From assembly GCF_001440475.1 (NCBI RefSeq), contig NZ_LLYB01000099.1:1-49302 (forward strand): a stretch of 49,302 bases of DNA, in the 5' to 3' direction. The notes beneath the pieces were generated by a model. That model was not told the DNA's origin, searched no databases, and was given only the letters and a program-made list of their open reading frames with translations. Origin of the DNA: Bradyrhizobium lablabi (lineage in GTDB: Bacteria > Pseudomonadota > Alphaproteobacteria > Rhizobiales > Xanthobacteraceae). Positions within the stretch are counted from its first letter, which is position 1. Each line of letters starts with the position of its first letter. Position numbers and translations under genes: made by a program. This document shows positions 33,085 through 40,386 of this stretch, piece by piece.

Positions 33085-33375
33085 ATGCCCACCTATATCT
33101 CCTTAATCAACTTCACTCAGAAGGGCGCCGAAGCAATCAAGGACGGGCCCAAGCGCCTCGATGCGGCAAAGCAACGCCTCCGCGATGCTGGTGCCGAATT
33201 GAAAGCCTTCTACCTCGTAACGGGCCAATATGATGCCGTGTCCATTATCGAAGCGCCGAACGACGAAGTGGCCACAAAACTCGCCATGGGGACGGCAGCT
33301 CTCGGATTTGTACGGACGCAGACTTGTCGAGCGTTCGCCGAGGACGACTACAGGAAAATGGCTGCATCATTGTAG
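33085..33375 (+). CDS. GYD-domain protein
   Basis: 96 residues, the usual size of the family named after its G-Y-D motif, here GQYDAV (LVTGQYDAVSIIEAPNDE). A ferredoxin-like alpha/beta fold is expected. Function of the family is not known. GGGAGG lies eight bases before ATG 33085; an upstream in-frame ATG at 33040 lacks such a site. A strong terminator follows at 33398 and an FNR/FixK box lies upstream, so it is a monocistronic, possibly oxygen-regulated gene. Confidence 0.88.
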   Translation: MPTYISLINFTQKGAEAIKDGPKRLDAAKQRLRDAGAELKAFYLVTGQYDAVSIIEAPNDEVATKLAMGTAALGFVRTQTCRAFAEDDYRKMAASL

Positions 33376-33397
33376 GCGAACTGCATCTCTCAAATAC

Positions 33398-33425
33398 AAA
33401 ACCCCGGCCTTGCTGCCGGGGTTTT
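33398..33425 (+). terminator. Rho-independent terminator of the GYD gene
   Basis: Perfect inverted repeat AAAACCCCGGC / GCCGGGGTTTT with a six-base loop. The A and T arms make it effective in both directions. Confidence 0.92.
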
Positions 33426-33453
33426 GCTTAATGACGCATGTCTGCCTGTGGCC

Positions 33454-33503
33454 TTTCGCGACATATTGCACCACTGCGCAAGTCTGGGGCGCTCACTGAA
33501 TCA
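33454..33503. repeat. Dispersed repeat, copy 2 (partial)
   Basis: tcgcgacatattgcaccact then gcgcaagtctggggcgctcactga. Matches the first 45-50 bp of copies 1 and 3. It follows the GYD terminator. Confidence 0.65.
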
Positions 33504-33516
33504 GTTATCGTCCGCA

Positions 33517-33735
33517 TCAGGGGCGCAGACGAACGCACTCTGGCTCAATCCAGATGGTGTGCATGTAGCTCTTCTCGCCGACGACTTCGCCCACGTGCAA
33601 CTCCAGAAGCCCGTTCTCGAAGCCATCAATAGGAAAGACGCGACCTACACAGGCTTCGAACAACGCCTGAGTGCCCATTCCGGACGGCAGCGATGCCGGC
33701 ACCGCTACGACTTCAACTCGATCCCCGATCTTCAT
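33517..33735 (-). CDS. Small SH3-like protein of unknown function
   Basis: 72 residues, acidic, all-beta looking: MKIGDRVEVVAVPASL then CVGRVFPIDGFENGLLELHVG and IWIEPECVRL. The pattern resembles small SH3/KOW-type barrels but no family is certain. No good ribosome-binding site before ATG 33735. It is one of three small same-strand genes between 33.5 and 34.4 kb. Confidence 0.55.
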   Translation of the reverse strand: MKIGDRVEVVAVPASLPSGMGTQALFEACVGRVFPIDGFENGLLELHVGEVVGEKSYMHTIWIEPECVRLRP

Positions 33736-33870
33736 GTCACACCATTCAGCCGCATCAGTTGGCAGATCTTCTTCATATCAGGCGGTCAATCTACGGAAGG
33801 CGATTGTACCGGCCACGTCTTTCCATTGATATCGCAGAGGACGATGGTCATCCCCTCATGGCCCTGCCTG

Positions 33871-34092
33871 TCAGCCGTAAAGTCGTCGGTCAATTTCGAT
33901 TTGGCTCATGAATTTGACTTCGAAATCCCGCCACTCGACGTCAGACCATGCGCGGAGAAGGAGCGGCCGGCCGCGCTCATCCCGCGCCTCGTATCCAACC
34001 GAATAGGGCTCAACACTGTACCGTTCGCCTCGATGCGTGAACGACACCATTGCCCGCGCTGCTATGGCTTGACAGAGCAATCCTGTGCTCAT
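33871..34092 (-). CDS. Small WYL-like domain protein
   Basis: 73 residues. CQAIAARAMVSFTHRGERYSVEP and SVGYEARDERGRPLLLRAW with WRDFEVKFMSQI resemble the WYL-like fold of short stand-alone proteins (pattern AIxxrxxvxFxYxGxxRxVEPyxxG). Such domains bind ligands or nucleic acid in regulators of defence and stress systems. It starts 17 bases after the stop of the membrane protein gene at 34109, so the two are likely co-transcribed. Function here is unknown. Confidence 0.55.
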   Translation of the reverse strand: MSTGLLCQAIAARAMVSFTHRGERYSVEPYSVGYEARDERGRPLLLRAWSDVEWRDFEVKFMSQIEIDRRLYG

Positions 34093-34108
34093 GTCCGGCT
34101 ACACATCA

Positions 34109-34429
34109 TCAGTGATCTCCGCCCCCGCCAGCACCATCGTGATGGTCGCCGCCATGTTGAGCGCTCCCGCTGCCGTCGCTTGATCCAGTCTCGGAATGAA
34201 AGAAGCCCCAGCGGTGCGCATCTATGACCATGGACGTGTAAAGCGCTCTAGCCGCGCCGTATTCAGGATCGGCAGGTCTGAGGTCATCAAGCCTCTTCCT
34301 CAGTTCGGCCAAATGTTTCAGCCTTGCCCGCTTGTTGAAGAGCCAGTAGACGCCGAGGCCCACCGCAAGAAGGGCAACAACGCCGAACACGATGCCGGTG
34401 ATCGCTGCAGGACGCGTCAACGTGTCCAT
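34109..34429 (-). CDS. Small single-pass membrane protein
   Basis: 106 residues. One membrane helix (about 8-30, AITGIVFGVVALLAVGLGVYWLF), then a charged segment LKHLAELRKRLDDLRPADPEYG and ALYTSMVIDAHRWGFFHSE, ending in a Gly/His/Asp-rich tail (QHGGDHHDGAGGGGDH) that could bind metal. Family not recognised. It starts a likely two-gene unit with the WYL-like protein. Confidence 0.6.
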   Translation of the reverse strand: MDTLTRPAAITGIVFGVVALLAVGLGVYWLFNKRARLKHLAELRKRLDDLRPADPEYGAARALYTSMVIDAHRWGFFHSETGSSDGSGSAQHGGDHHDGAGGGGDH

Positions 34430-34536
34430 TGTCGGTTCGCCTTAAGATTGTAATAGTCACCTTAATAATCGAAAGTGATTAAGGCTTGACTGAGCAATTT
34501 CCGAAAAGCTTCATGTTGCCCATGTCGGCTCCGGGC

Positions 34537-34650
34537 CCGTCGCGACATATTGCGCCAGCGCGCAAGTTTGATCGCTCACCGGGCAAAGCGGCCATTGACC
34601 GGCCGATAGTCCTAGCTGAATCAGCCGAAAATGCCCCATAGCGGACATCG
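34537..34650. repeat. Dispersed repeat, copy 3 (full length)
   Basis: cgtcgcgacatattgcgcca, then tcgctcaccgggcaaagcgg, then tagctgaatcagccgaaaat and gccccatagcggacat. About 114 bp; close to copy 1 over its length. Confidence 0.75.
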
Positions 34651-34701
34651 CCCCGCTCGCTTGGATGGAACCCTGCCGCCGGTTGAGCGGATGCTCCAAT
34701 C

Positions 34702-34715
34702 TTGATCCAGATCAA
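34702..34715 (+). promoter_or_regulatory. FNR/FixK-type box upstream of the Cys-rich protein gene
   Basis: TTGATCCAGATCAA is a perfect TTGAT-N4-ATCAA palindrome, centred 108 bp before ATG 34817. A weak tagaaa at 34750 could be a -10 element. Confidence 0.7.
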
Positions 34716-34816
34716 GTGTTCGGACCTAGCGCACCCCCAATGGGGCGCATAGAAAAGTGACATTGCGATGCCGGGTACAGGACACGTTGCACGCCACCCA
34801 AAAGGTGAGAGAGTCG

Positions 34817-35191
34817 ATGATAAAGATCGCTCTGATGGTTTGCGCCGCCCTCATGCCGTTGGCATCGAATGCGACCGCGCAAGAGACGCAGGTAGGACCT
34901 TGCACAGCCGACGAGATAAAGTTGTGCGCCGGGATTCAGCCGGGCCGAGACAATCTCCGCGCCTGCTTTCGAGAGCACATGCACGAACTTTCAGATGCTT
35001 GCCTCTTGGCGCTTGTTAGGCTCAGTGCGCTTGACCAAACATGCAGGGAGCGGCTCAACCAAGAGTGTGCGAGCGTCGAACCCGGACAGGGCCGCCTCGA
35101 GGCTTGCCTGAGGTCTGCTGCCGCCAAACTGGACGATGATTGCAAAGGTGCTCTTAGTCGCGCGATCCCCGGCGCCGGCAATGTCCGGTGA
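34817..35191 (+). CDS. Secreted Cys-rich repeat protein (GLG1-like)
   Basis: 124 residues from ATG 34817. Signal peptide ends near ATA-Q (21). The mature part is two tandem repeats with exactly the spacing C-X7-C-X12-C-X11-C: Cys29/37/50/62 and Cys76/84/97/109. The pattern (CTADEIKLCAGIQPGRDNLRACF) matches the Cys-rich GLG1-type repeat (PF00839-like). All eight Cys are expected to form disulfides in the periplasm. Function in bacteria is unknown. A perfect FNR/FixK box lies upstream, and a protein with the same spacing is at 36869. Confidence 0.82.
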   Translation: MIKIALMVCAALMPLASNATAQETQVGPCTADEIKLCAGIQPGRDNLRACFREHMHELSDACLLALVRLSALDQTCRERLNQECASVEPGQGRLEACLRSAAAKLDDDCKGALSRAIPGAGNVR

Positions 35192-35237
35192 TGACCGCGG
35201 ACTCGGACCTCCGTTGCGACGAGGTCCGGAAACGGCC

Positions 35238-35296
35238 CTTCGTGACATATTGCGCCGCCGCGCAGGTTTAGTCGCTTACGAGCACAGCGGACATAA
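35238..35296. repeat. Dispersed repeat, copy 4 (partial)
   Basis: ttcgtgacatattgcgccgc, then cgcaggtttagtcgcttacg and agcacagcggacat. Matches the first half of copies 1 and 3, downstream of the Cys-rich gene. Confidence 0.65.
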
Positions 35297-35335
35297 CGTC
35301 GTCGCGTCACGCCACCAAGCTTATAGGTAGACAGC

Positions 35336-36139
35336 CTAATTAGTCTGCGTCCGCACCGGCCGGTCCTTCAGGCCGTTATTGTCATAAGCCTTGCGCAGCG
35401 TGCCGTTGGCGATCGCTTCGTTCAGAAACTTGACCGCGAACGCCAGCGACAGCGGATGATTGGGCGGCACCGCGACCGCCGTGACGGTTTGCTTGAAGGT
35501 TTCCTCCAGCACGCGGGTGCCCGGGATCTGCTTGGCCATCGCGTTGAGCTGGTCGCGCGACAGCGCGAACGCGTCGATCTCGCCCGCCTTGAGCAGGCCG
35601 AAGATTTCGTCGTAGGTCTGATAGCCCGTGACCTTGGCGTTCTTCAGATGCGCGATCGCACCGCGCATCGTGGTCGTGTTGTTGACCGCGGCGACCTTGA
35701 CGCCGGGTTGATCCAGCGTCGCAAAATTCGTGACCGTCGAGCCCGGCTTGACGATGTAGGTCGCGTCAGCAACTTCATAGATCGGGCCGAACGACATTCG
35801 GCCCTCACGCTCCGGATCTTTCGGCAGGAAGGTGATGTCCCAGGTGCCCTTCGAGACCGCATCGACGATCTGCCCGGAATTGTTGTGCGCGACATATTCG
35901 ACGGGGACGCCGAGTTGCTCCGCCATCGCCTTGCCGAGATCGACCGGCACGCCGGCGTAGCCGGTTTCGGTTTTCGTCGACCAGAATGCGCCACCGGCCG
36001 GACTGATCGCGATCGCCACCCGCAGCTTCCCCGTCGGCGCGATTTCGTCTTTCAGCGCATCGGCGCTGGCGGGCGTTGTCGTCATGATGGCTAATCCCAG
36101 AAGGAGGCCGGACATTCCCGGCCGGAACTGATTGAACAT
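35336..36139 (-). CDS. ABC transporter substrate-binding protein (amino-acid type)
   Basis: 267 residues with signal peptide ending near ASA-D. SBP_bac_3 fold: LKDEIAPTGKLRVAIAISPAGG, GVPVDLGKAMAEQLGVPVEYV, WDITFLPKDPEREGRMSFGPIYE and the terminal FLNEAIANGTLRKAYDNNG. It likely binds a polar amino acid or related compound. GGGAGGAG precedes ATG 36139. No permease or ATPase gene is adjacent. Confidence 0.87.
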   Translation of the reverse strand: MFNQFRPGMSGLLLGLAIMTTTPASADALKDEIAPTGKLRVAIAISPAGGAFWSTKTETGYAGVPVDLGKAMAEQLGVPVEYVAHNNSGQIVDAVSKGTWDITFLPKDPEREGRMSFGPIYEVADATYIVKPGSTVTNFATLDQPGVKVAAVNNTTTMRGAIAHLKNAKVTGYQTYDEIFGLLKAGEIDAFALSRDQLNAMAKQIPGTRVLEETFKQTVTAVAVPPNHPLSLAFAVKFLNEAIANGTLRKAYDNNGLKDRPVRTQTN

Positions 36140-36197
36140 GGCTGCTCCTCCCGGCCCGCTTATTGCGGACCTTCAGCGCTGATCCATGCGGAGACGG

Positions 36198-36869
36198 TCA
36201 GCGGTTCTTTTTCTTTGCCGCGCCTTTTGGTGCTGCAGCCGGCGTTGCCGGCTTGGCCGGCTCGGCCGTTTCGAACTTGCCGATCACAATGATCTGCACG
36301 CGCGCATTGGCAGGGGACGCCGGACGGTTGACATCCTGCAACTGTTCTTCGCCCAAGCCAAGCGCCTGAAGCCGTTTTGGCGCCACCTTGAAGGTGTTCA
36401 CCAGCACGTCGCGGATCGATTCCGCGCGGCGCTGGCTCAGGATCAGATTATGGTCGCGCCTTCCGGCGGATTCGACGTGATCGACGATCAGATAGCGATA
36501 GGGCCGCGTCTTCGGGTCCGTGAGCGCGTCGGCGATGCTGCCGATGGTCTGATAGGACGCCGGCCGGATCAGCGACGAATCCTGGTCGAACACGACGTCG
36601 AAACGGATCTGCGGCAGTTTCGTCAATTGCGGCGCGATCGGCGGCCGCTTTTGCGGCTGGGCATCCGCCCTCGCCTTGATGCGATCGGCAGCCTGCTGGC
36701 GCAACGCAGCCAGATCGACATCCGACTCGGCTTCGACCGCAAGCTTCTCAATCATGTCAGCGGTCGACGTCGCGGTTTGCGCGCGTGCCGCGCCCGTCGG
36801 CCACACAATCAGGGACAGGGCACCCAGCAAAAGGCCGATGTCGCGCAGCTTTCCTCTTCCCCCCCGCAT
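36198..36869 (-). CDS. OmpA-family peptidoglycan-binding protein
   Basis: 223 residues. Signal peptide (DIGLLLGALSLIVWPTGAARA-Q). A short N-terminal helical region precedes the OmpA domain (about 100-205), with IRFDVVFDQDSSLIRPAS, HVESAGRRDHNLILSQRRAESIRDVLV and LGEEQL, where the conserved LSxxRAxxVxxxL peptidoglycan-contact helix is clear. The C-terminus is Ala/Lys-rich. The ATG at 36869 overlaps the stop of the Cys-rich gene in a TGATG, so the two are translationally coupled and probably work together in the envelope. Confidence 0.87.
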   Translation of the reverse strand: MRGGRGKLRDIGLLLGALSLIVWPTGAARAQTATSTADMIEKLAVEAESDVDLAALRQQAADRIKARADAQPQKRPPIAPQLTKLPQIRFDVVFDQDSSLIRPASYQTIGSIADALTDPKTRPYRYLIVDHVESAGRRDHNLILSQRRAESIRDVLVNTFKVAPKRLQALGLGEEQLQDVNRPASPANARVQIIVIGKFETAEPAKPATPAAAPKGAAKKKNR

Positions 36870-37285
36870 CACTGATACCCCGCCGCGTTGATCGCCTTGT
36901 TGCAGTTCGGGGTCGCCTTCTTGGTCGATTCCAACAGGCATTGCAGTCCCTTGACGGGATCCTGCCGCACCTCGCCGCAAAACCGGTTCAGCTCCCAATT
37001 GCACAGTTTTACAAGGGAGGTACGCGCGGTAATGCGCGCCTGGATGGCGCCGAGGGCCTGGGGATAATCGGTCTTGCACTTCGCCGACACCACGTCCTGG
37101 TTGCGGCCCAGGCATTCCCTGAGGCGCGTGGCGTCAAGATTGACGCCGCGGCAATTGTCATCGATGTCCTTGCCGCAGCTCGCGGCCAGCATGGCCGCCG
37201 CATTTTCGAAATTCATGGACTGCGCTGCCGCTAGCGAAGGCACTGACATCGCAATGATACAAAGGAAAAGCCGGATTCGGGTCAT
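36869..37285 (-). CDS. Secreted Cys-rich repeat protein, coupled to OmpA-domain gene
   Basis: 138 residues. Signal peptide ends near AAA-Q (22). Two repeats with exact C-X7-C-X12-C-X11-C spacing: Cys37/45/58/70 and Cys95/103/116/128. This is the same spacing as in the protein at 34817, although the sequences between Cys are quite different. Expected to be a disulfide-bonded periplasmic protein; the family function is unknown. Its stop TGA shares a base with the ATG of the OmpA-domain gene. Confidence 0.83.
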   Translation of the reverse strand: MTRIRLFLCIIAMSVPSLAAAQSMNFENAAAMLAASCGKDIDDNCRGVNLDATRLRECLGRNQDVVSAKCKTDYPQALGAIQARITARTSLVKLCNWELNRFCGEVRQDPVKGLQCLLESTKKATPNCNKAINAAGYQ

Positions 37286-37458
37286 GCGCGCACCTCACAC
37301 AAGGAGGGTGGCGATGGTCAAGTGGTCTGTTTGATTTAGCTGCGCTGCCTTGGGCTATTGCGCCGCAACAAATCGTCGCGGCTGGCGCGGGCGTACACGC
37401 CCCGATATGCAATAACCCCTTATACCAGCCGAATGCACCATGACAGGGTCATGACGCC

Positions 37459-38215
37459 ATGAGCTCGACCGCCGCGTTTCTGGCTTCCTTCGCCTCGATC
37501 CTGATCGCGCAGTCATTGGCGTGGTCCTGAGGCGCACCTTGCGCGCCGAGCTTCTCGAGGGAGGTTCCAAGGAAGCCATCCGCCTCGGCGCCGGCTTTCT
37601 ATCAACCCTGGCCGCGCTGGTGATCGGCCTGATGATCGCGTCGGCGAAGAATACCTACGACAACCAGAACTCAAATATCCGGCAGCTCGGCACCAACGCC
37701 GTGCTGGTCGACCAGATGCTGACAAATACGGACCGGACGCAAAGGCGGCGCGCACCCTGCTGCGCGAAATCATCCCCTCCGCAGCCGCCCGCATCTGGCG
37801 GGAAAACGTCGCGGGCAAAGCCGACGAAGCGACCTTCGTCGTCAGCGAGACCGCCGAGCGGTTCTACAGCGCGGTCGAAGCGCTCAAGCCGTCCAACACG
37901 GAACAGACCTCGCTGAAGGCGCGTATCATTCAGCTGACGACCGATATGGGCCGGACACGGCTTCTGGTGTTCACGCAAGCCGACGACGCGATACCGCCGC
38001 CGTTCTTCATCGTACTGGTGCTCTGGCTGGTCGTGATCTTCGGAAGCTTCAGCCTGTTCGCCGAGCCAGGCCCGGTCGTTGTCGTATCGACGCTCGTATT
38101 CGCGCTCTCGGTATCGAGCGCGCTGTTTTTGATCGTCGATCTCAGCCACCCCTTCCAGGGTCTGATGCAGGTCTCGAACCATCACCTGCAGATGGTGCTG
38201 CCGACGATCGAATGA
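37459..38215 (+). pseudogene. DUF4239-like membrane protein gene with two frameshifts
   Basis: Three frames together make one DUF4239 (bestrophin-like) protein. Frame 1 from ATG 37459 gives MSSTAAFLASFASILI; a one-base deletion near 37507-37512 moves to the frame of LRRTLRAELLEGGSKEAIRLG and ASAKNTYDNQNSNIRQLGTN; a second one-base deletion near 37722-37730 moves to the frame of AARTLLREIIPSAAARIW, ending with four hydrophobic segments and VLPTIE. Without the two deletions the protein would have about 252 residues. Either a real pseudogene or two sequencing errors. Confidence 0.75.
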
Positions 38216-38217
38216 AG

Positions 38218-39399
38218 TTACGGCGCGGTCTGCGCGGCCGGCACCTTGATCTCCTGCGGCAGGATGATGGCAGCCACGATCACCAATAGGCATAGCGCGC
38301 CGAACGCCTGCAGCATGGTGGAGAAGCCGCCCTTTTCATAGAGCCACGCCACCAGGCCGACGGAGGCGCCGGCCGCGGTGAAGCCGACGAAATAGCGCAC
38401 CGAATAGGCGCGCGAGCGCCATTCCTCGGTAGTGTATTTGCCGACCATGGCGTCGTTGACGGTGACCTGCCCGAACGCGCCCATAACGATGCCGATGGAG
38501 GCGACAATCAGCGGCAGGTTCGACAGCGTGGCCGCAAAATACATGAACGGCGCCAGCAGGAACGACAGCGGCAGCATCACGGTCTTCAGCGAATAATGGT
38601 CGATCAGCTTGCCGATCGTATACTGCGTCATCGCGCCGAACACATAGACACCGGCCGCGATGATCCCGAGCAAGGCGGGGCTCTCGGTCACGCCGGCCAG
38701 CCGCTCGGCAAACAGCTTTGGCATCGCCACCGTGATGGCGTTGAAGGTGGTGGAAATCGCGATCACCACGATCAGCAGCGCCAGCAGCACCCGCCACATG
38801 TCCTGCTTCGCCACCCTCGCCTGCGCTGCCGCCTGCTTGGTGCCGGTGCGGTCCTCGTGCACCACCATCGACGCAAAGACGACGCCTATCAGGATGGTGA
38901 GGACTCCGGGCGCGATGAAGGCCCAGCGCCAGCCGAGATATTGCCCGATCACGCCGGTGACAAGCGCCGAGGAGGCAACGCCGAGATTGCCCCAGACGCC
39001 GTTCAGGCCCATCTCGCGGCCGAGCCGGTCGGCATAGGAGACGATCATCGCGGTGCCGACAGGATGATAGATCGAGGCGAACAGGCCGATTGCGAGCAGC
39101 GCCGCGCCGAGCTGCAGCGGCGTCTGCACGAAGCCGACGGCGATCATCGACGCGCCGATGCCGAGAAAGAAGATCACCATCATGTGGCGCCGGCTCCAGC
39201 GGTCGCCGAGCCAGCCGGTGATCAGCGAGCCCGCCCCGAAAGCGACGAAACCGGGGGTGGCATAGGGCAACAGCTCCGAATAGGCCATGCCGAGCGCCGG
39301 GCCCATGATGATGACGGCGGCCGCAAAAATGAGCATCGCATAATGGTCGATGAAATGGGCGGCATTGACGAAAGTGATAACCCGGCTGGGGCTGTTCAT
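38218..39399 (-). CDS. MFS transporter
   Basis: 393 residues with 12 hydrophobic segments. The MFS loop 2-3 motif is seen in GWLGDRWSRRHMM, and the fosmidomycin-resistance/oxalate-like N-terminus (VITFVNAAHFIDHYAMLIFAAAVIIMG) is recognisable. It probably exports or imports a small organic compound; substrate unknown. It diverges from an AraC regulator gene 59 bp away, with shared operator-like repeats, so the transporter is the likely regulatory target. Confidence 0.88.
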   Translation of the reverse strand: MNSPSRVITFVNAAHFIDHYAMLIFAAAVIIMGPALGMAYSELLPYATPGFVAFGAGSLITGWLGDRWSRRHMMVIFFLGIGASMIAVGFVQTPLQLGAALLAIGLFASIYHPVGTAMIVSYADRLGREMGLNGVWGNLGVASSALVTGVIGQYLGWRWAFIAPGVLTILIGVVFASMVVHEDRTGTKQAAAQARVAKQDMWRVLLALLIVVIAISTTFNAITVAMPKLFAERLAGVTESPALLGIIAAGVYVFGAMTQYTIGKLIDHYSLKTVMLPLSFLLAPFMYFAATLSNLPLIVASIGIVMGAFGQVTVNDAMVGKYTTEEWRSRAYSVRYFVGFTAAGASVGLVAWLYEKGGFSTMLQAFGALCLLVIVAAIILPQEIKVPAAQTAP

Positions 39400-39420
39400 G
39401 GTCGATTCCCGAATCCCGTA

Positions 39421-39454
39421 ATGTCCTGAAATAGGTTATACGGGGATGTCCTGA
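39421..39454. promoter_or_regulatory. Direct repeats ATGTCCTGA, candidate AraC operator
   Basis: ATGTCCTGA occurs at 39421-39429 and 39446-39454, 25 bp apart, in the 59-bp gap between the divergent MFS and AraC genes. GGGATGTC also repeats at 39443 and 39456. TATAAC between the repeats on the minus strand (39440-39435) could be the -10 of the MFS gene. Confidence 0.5.
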
Positions 39455-39458
39455 CGGG

Positions 39459-40268
39459 ATGTCGCCAATGAATATCGCCGAAAAGCCAATTGCCGCCATT
39501 ATCGGGCGCCTCACCTCGACCGGCGACGGCATCCACATGATCGCCAACAGCTACAAGAAGGGTTTTCGGATCCACACCCATATGCACCGCGAGGCGCAGC
39601 TGGTCTATGCGGCCAGGGGGACGATGCAGGTGACGACGCCGAAAGGCCGCTGGCTAGTGCCGCCGGACCGCGCGGTGTGGGTCCCGGCCCTATCAGAACA
39701 TGCAATCGACGTGCTCGCCGATATCGAGATGCGGACGCTCTATTTCGAACTCGACTGGCTGCAGCGCGAGGCGCGCAGCCACAGCCTGGACGCTGAATTC
39801 GTGGTGCGGGTGTCGCCGCTCCTGCACCAGACCATCCTCGCTCTGTTCGACGATCGCGACGACCGCGAGCGAACCGAGCTTTTGCTGCGGCTGGCCATGA
39901 TGGAGCTCGACCAGGCCGAGGATTCCGCGACTTTCATTCCGCTGCCGCACGAGCCGCGCTGCCGGCGCGCCGCCGACATCGTGCTCGCGGACCCGACCGT
40001 CGACCACGAGATCGAGACGCTGGCGCGCGAAGTCGGCACCTCGGCGCGGACGCTGTCGCGGTTGTTCTCGGCGGAAACCCAGTTGAGCTTCAAGAGCTGG
40101 TGCCAGCGCGCCCGGATTGCAGCCGCCATCGAGAAGCTGTCGACCGAGGCCGGGGTCTCGGTCAAGCAGCTTGCCTCGGATCTGGGCTATGCCAGCGTGC
40201 CTGCGTTTTCCCATGCCTTCCGGCAGGTTACCGGCAAGACGCCAACGGAATTCGCCGGCAAGGAGTGA
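39459..40268 (+). CDS. AraC-family regulator with N-terminal cupin sensor
   Basis: 269 residues. The N-terminal cupin-like ligand domain (about 20-110) has HTHMHREAQLVYAARGTMQV. The C-terminal DNA-binding domain (about 165-265) has two helix-turn-helix motifs, LAREVGTSARTLSRLFSAET and VKQLASDLGYASVPAFSHAF with FRQVTGKTPTEFAGK. Start ATG 39459; a second in-frame ATG is at 39468. Divergent from the MFS transporter. Confidence 0.9.
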   Translation: MSPMNIAEKPIAAIIGRLTSTGDGIHMIANSYKKGFRIHTHMHREAQLVYAARGTMQVTTPKGRWLVPPDRAVWVPALSEHAIDVLADIEMRTLYFELDWLQREARSHSLDAEFVVRVSPLLHQTILALFDDRDDRERTELLLRLAMMELDQAEDSATFIPLPHEPRCRRAADIVLADPTVDHEIETLAREVGTSARTLSRLFSAETQLSFKSWCQRARIAAAIEKLSTEAGVSVKQLASDLGYASVPAFSHAFRQVTGKTPTEFAGKE

Positions 40269-40386
40269 GTAATCCCTTTGCGGAGACATGACATATTTCC
40301 GTACGATCCATGCGCTTGATTGTGATCGGCACCGCCCTAAATTCCGTATAAGATTCCGGCACCCTCACTGGATTCGACTTAACCGC

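Larger units (their letters stand above)
34430..34816. other. 387-bp intergenic region with repeat and FNR/FixK box
   Basis: Separates the small membrane protein gene (-) from the Cys-rich protein gene (+). It holds dispersed-repeat copy 3 (34537-34650) and the FNR/FixK box at 34702. No additional gene seen. Confidence 0.6.

Noticed and set aside
34440..34500. TTGACTGAGCAA near 34484 as an FNR/FixK site
   Set aside because: The half-sites are two bases too close for the 14-bp consensus.
37312..37332. Mini-ORF with strong Shine-Dalgarno (aaggaggg then ATG, six residues) upstream of the DUF4239 gene
   Set aside because: Looks like a leader peptide start, but no attenuator-like structure or regulatory codons follow, and the gene is over 120 bp downstream; probably chance.
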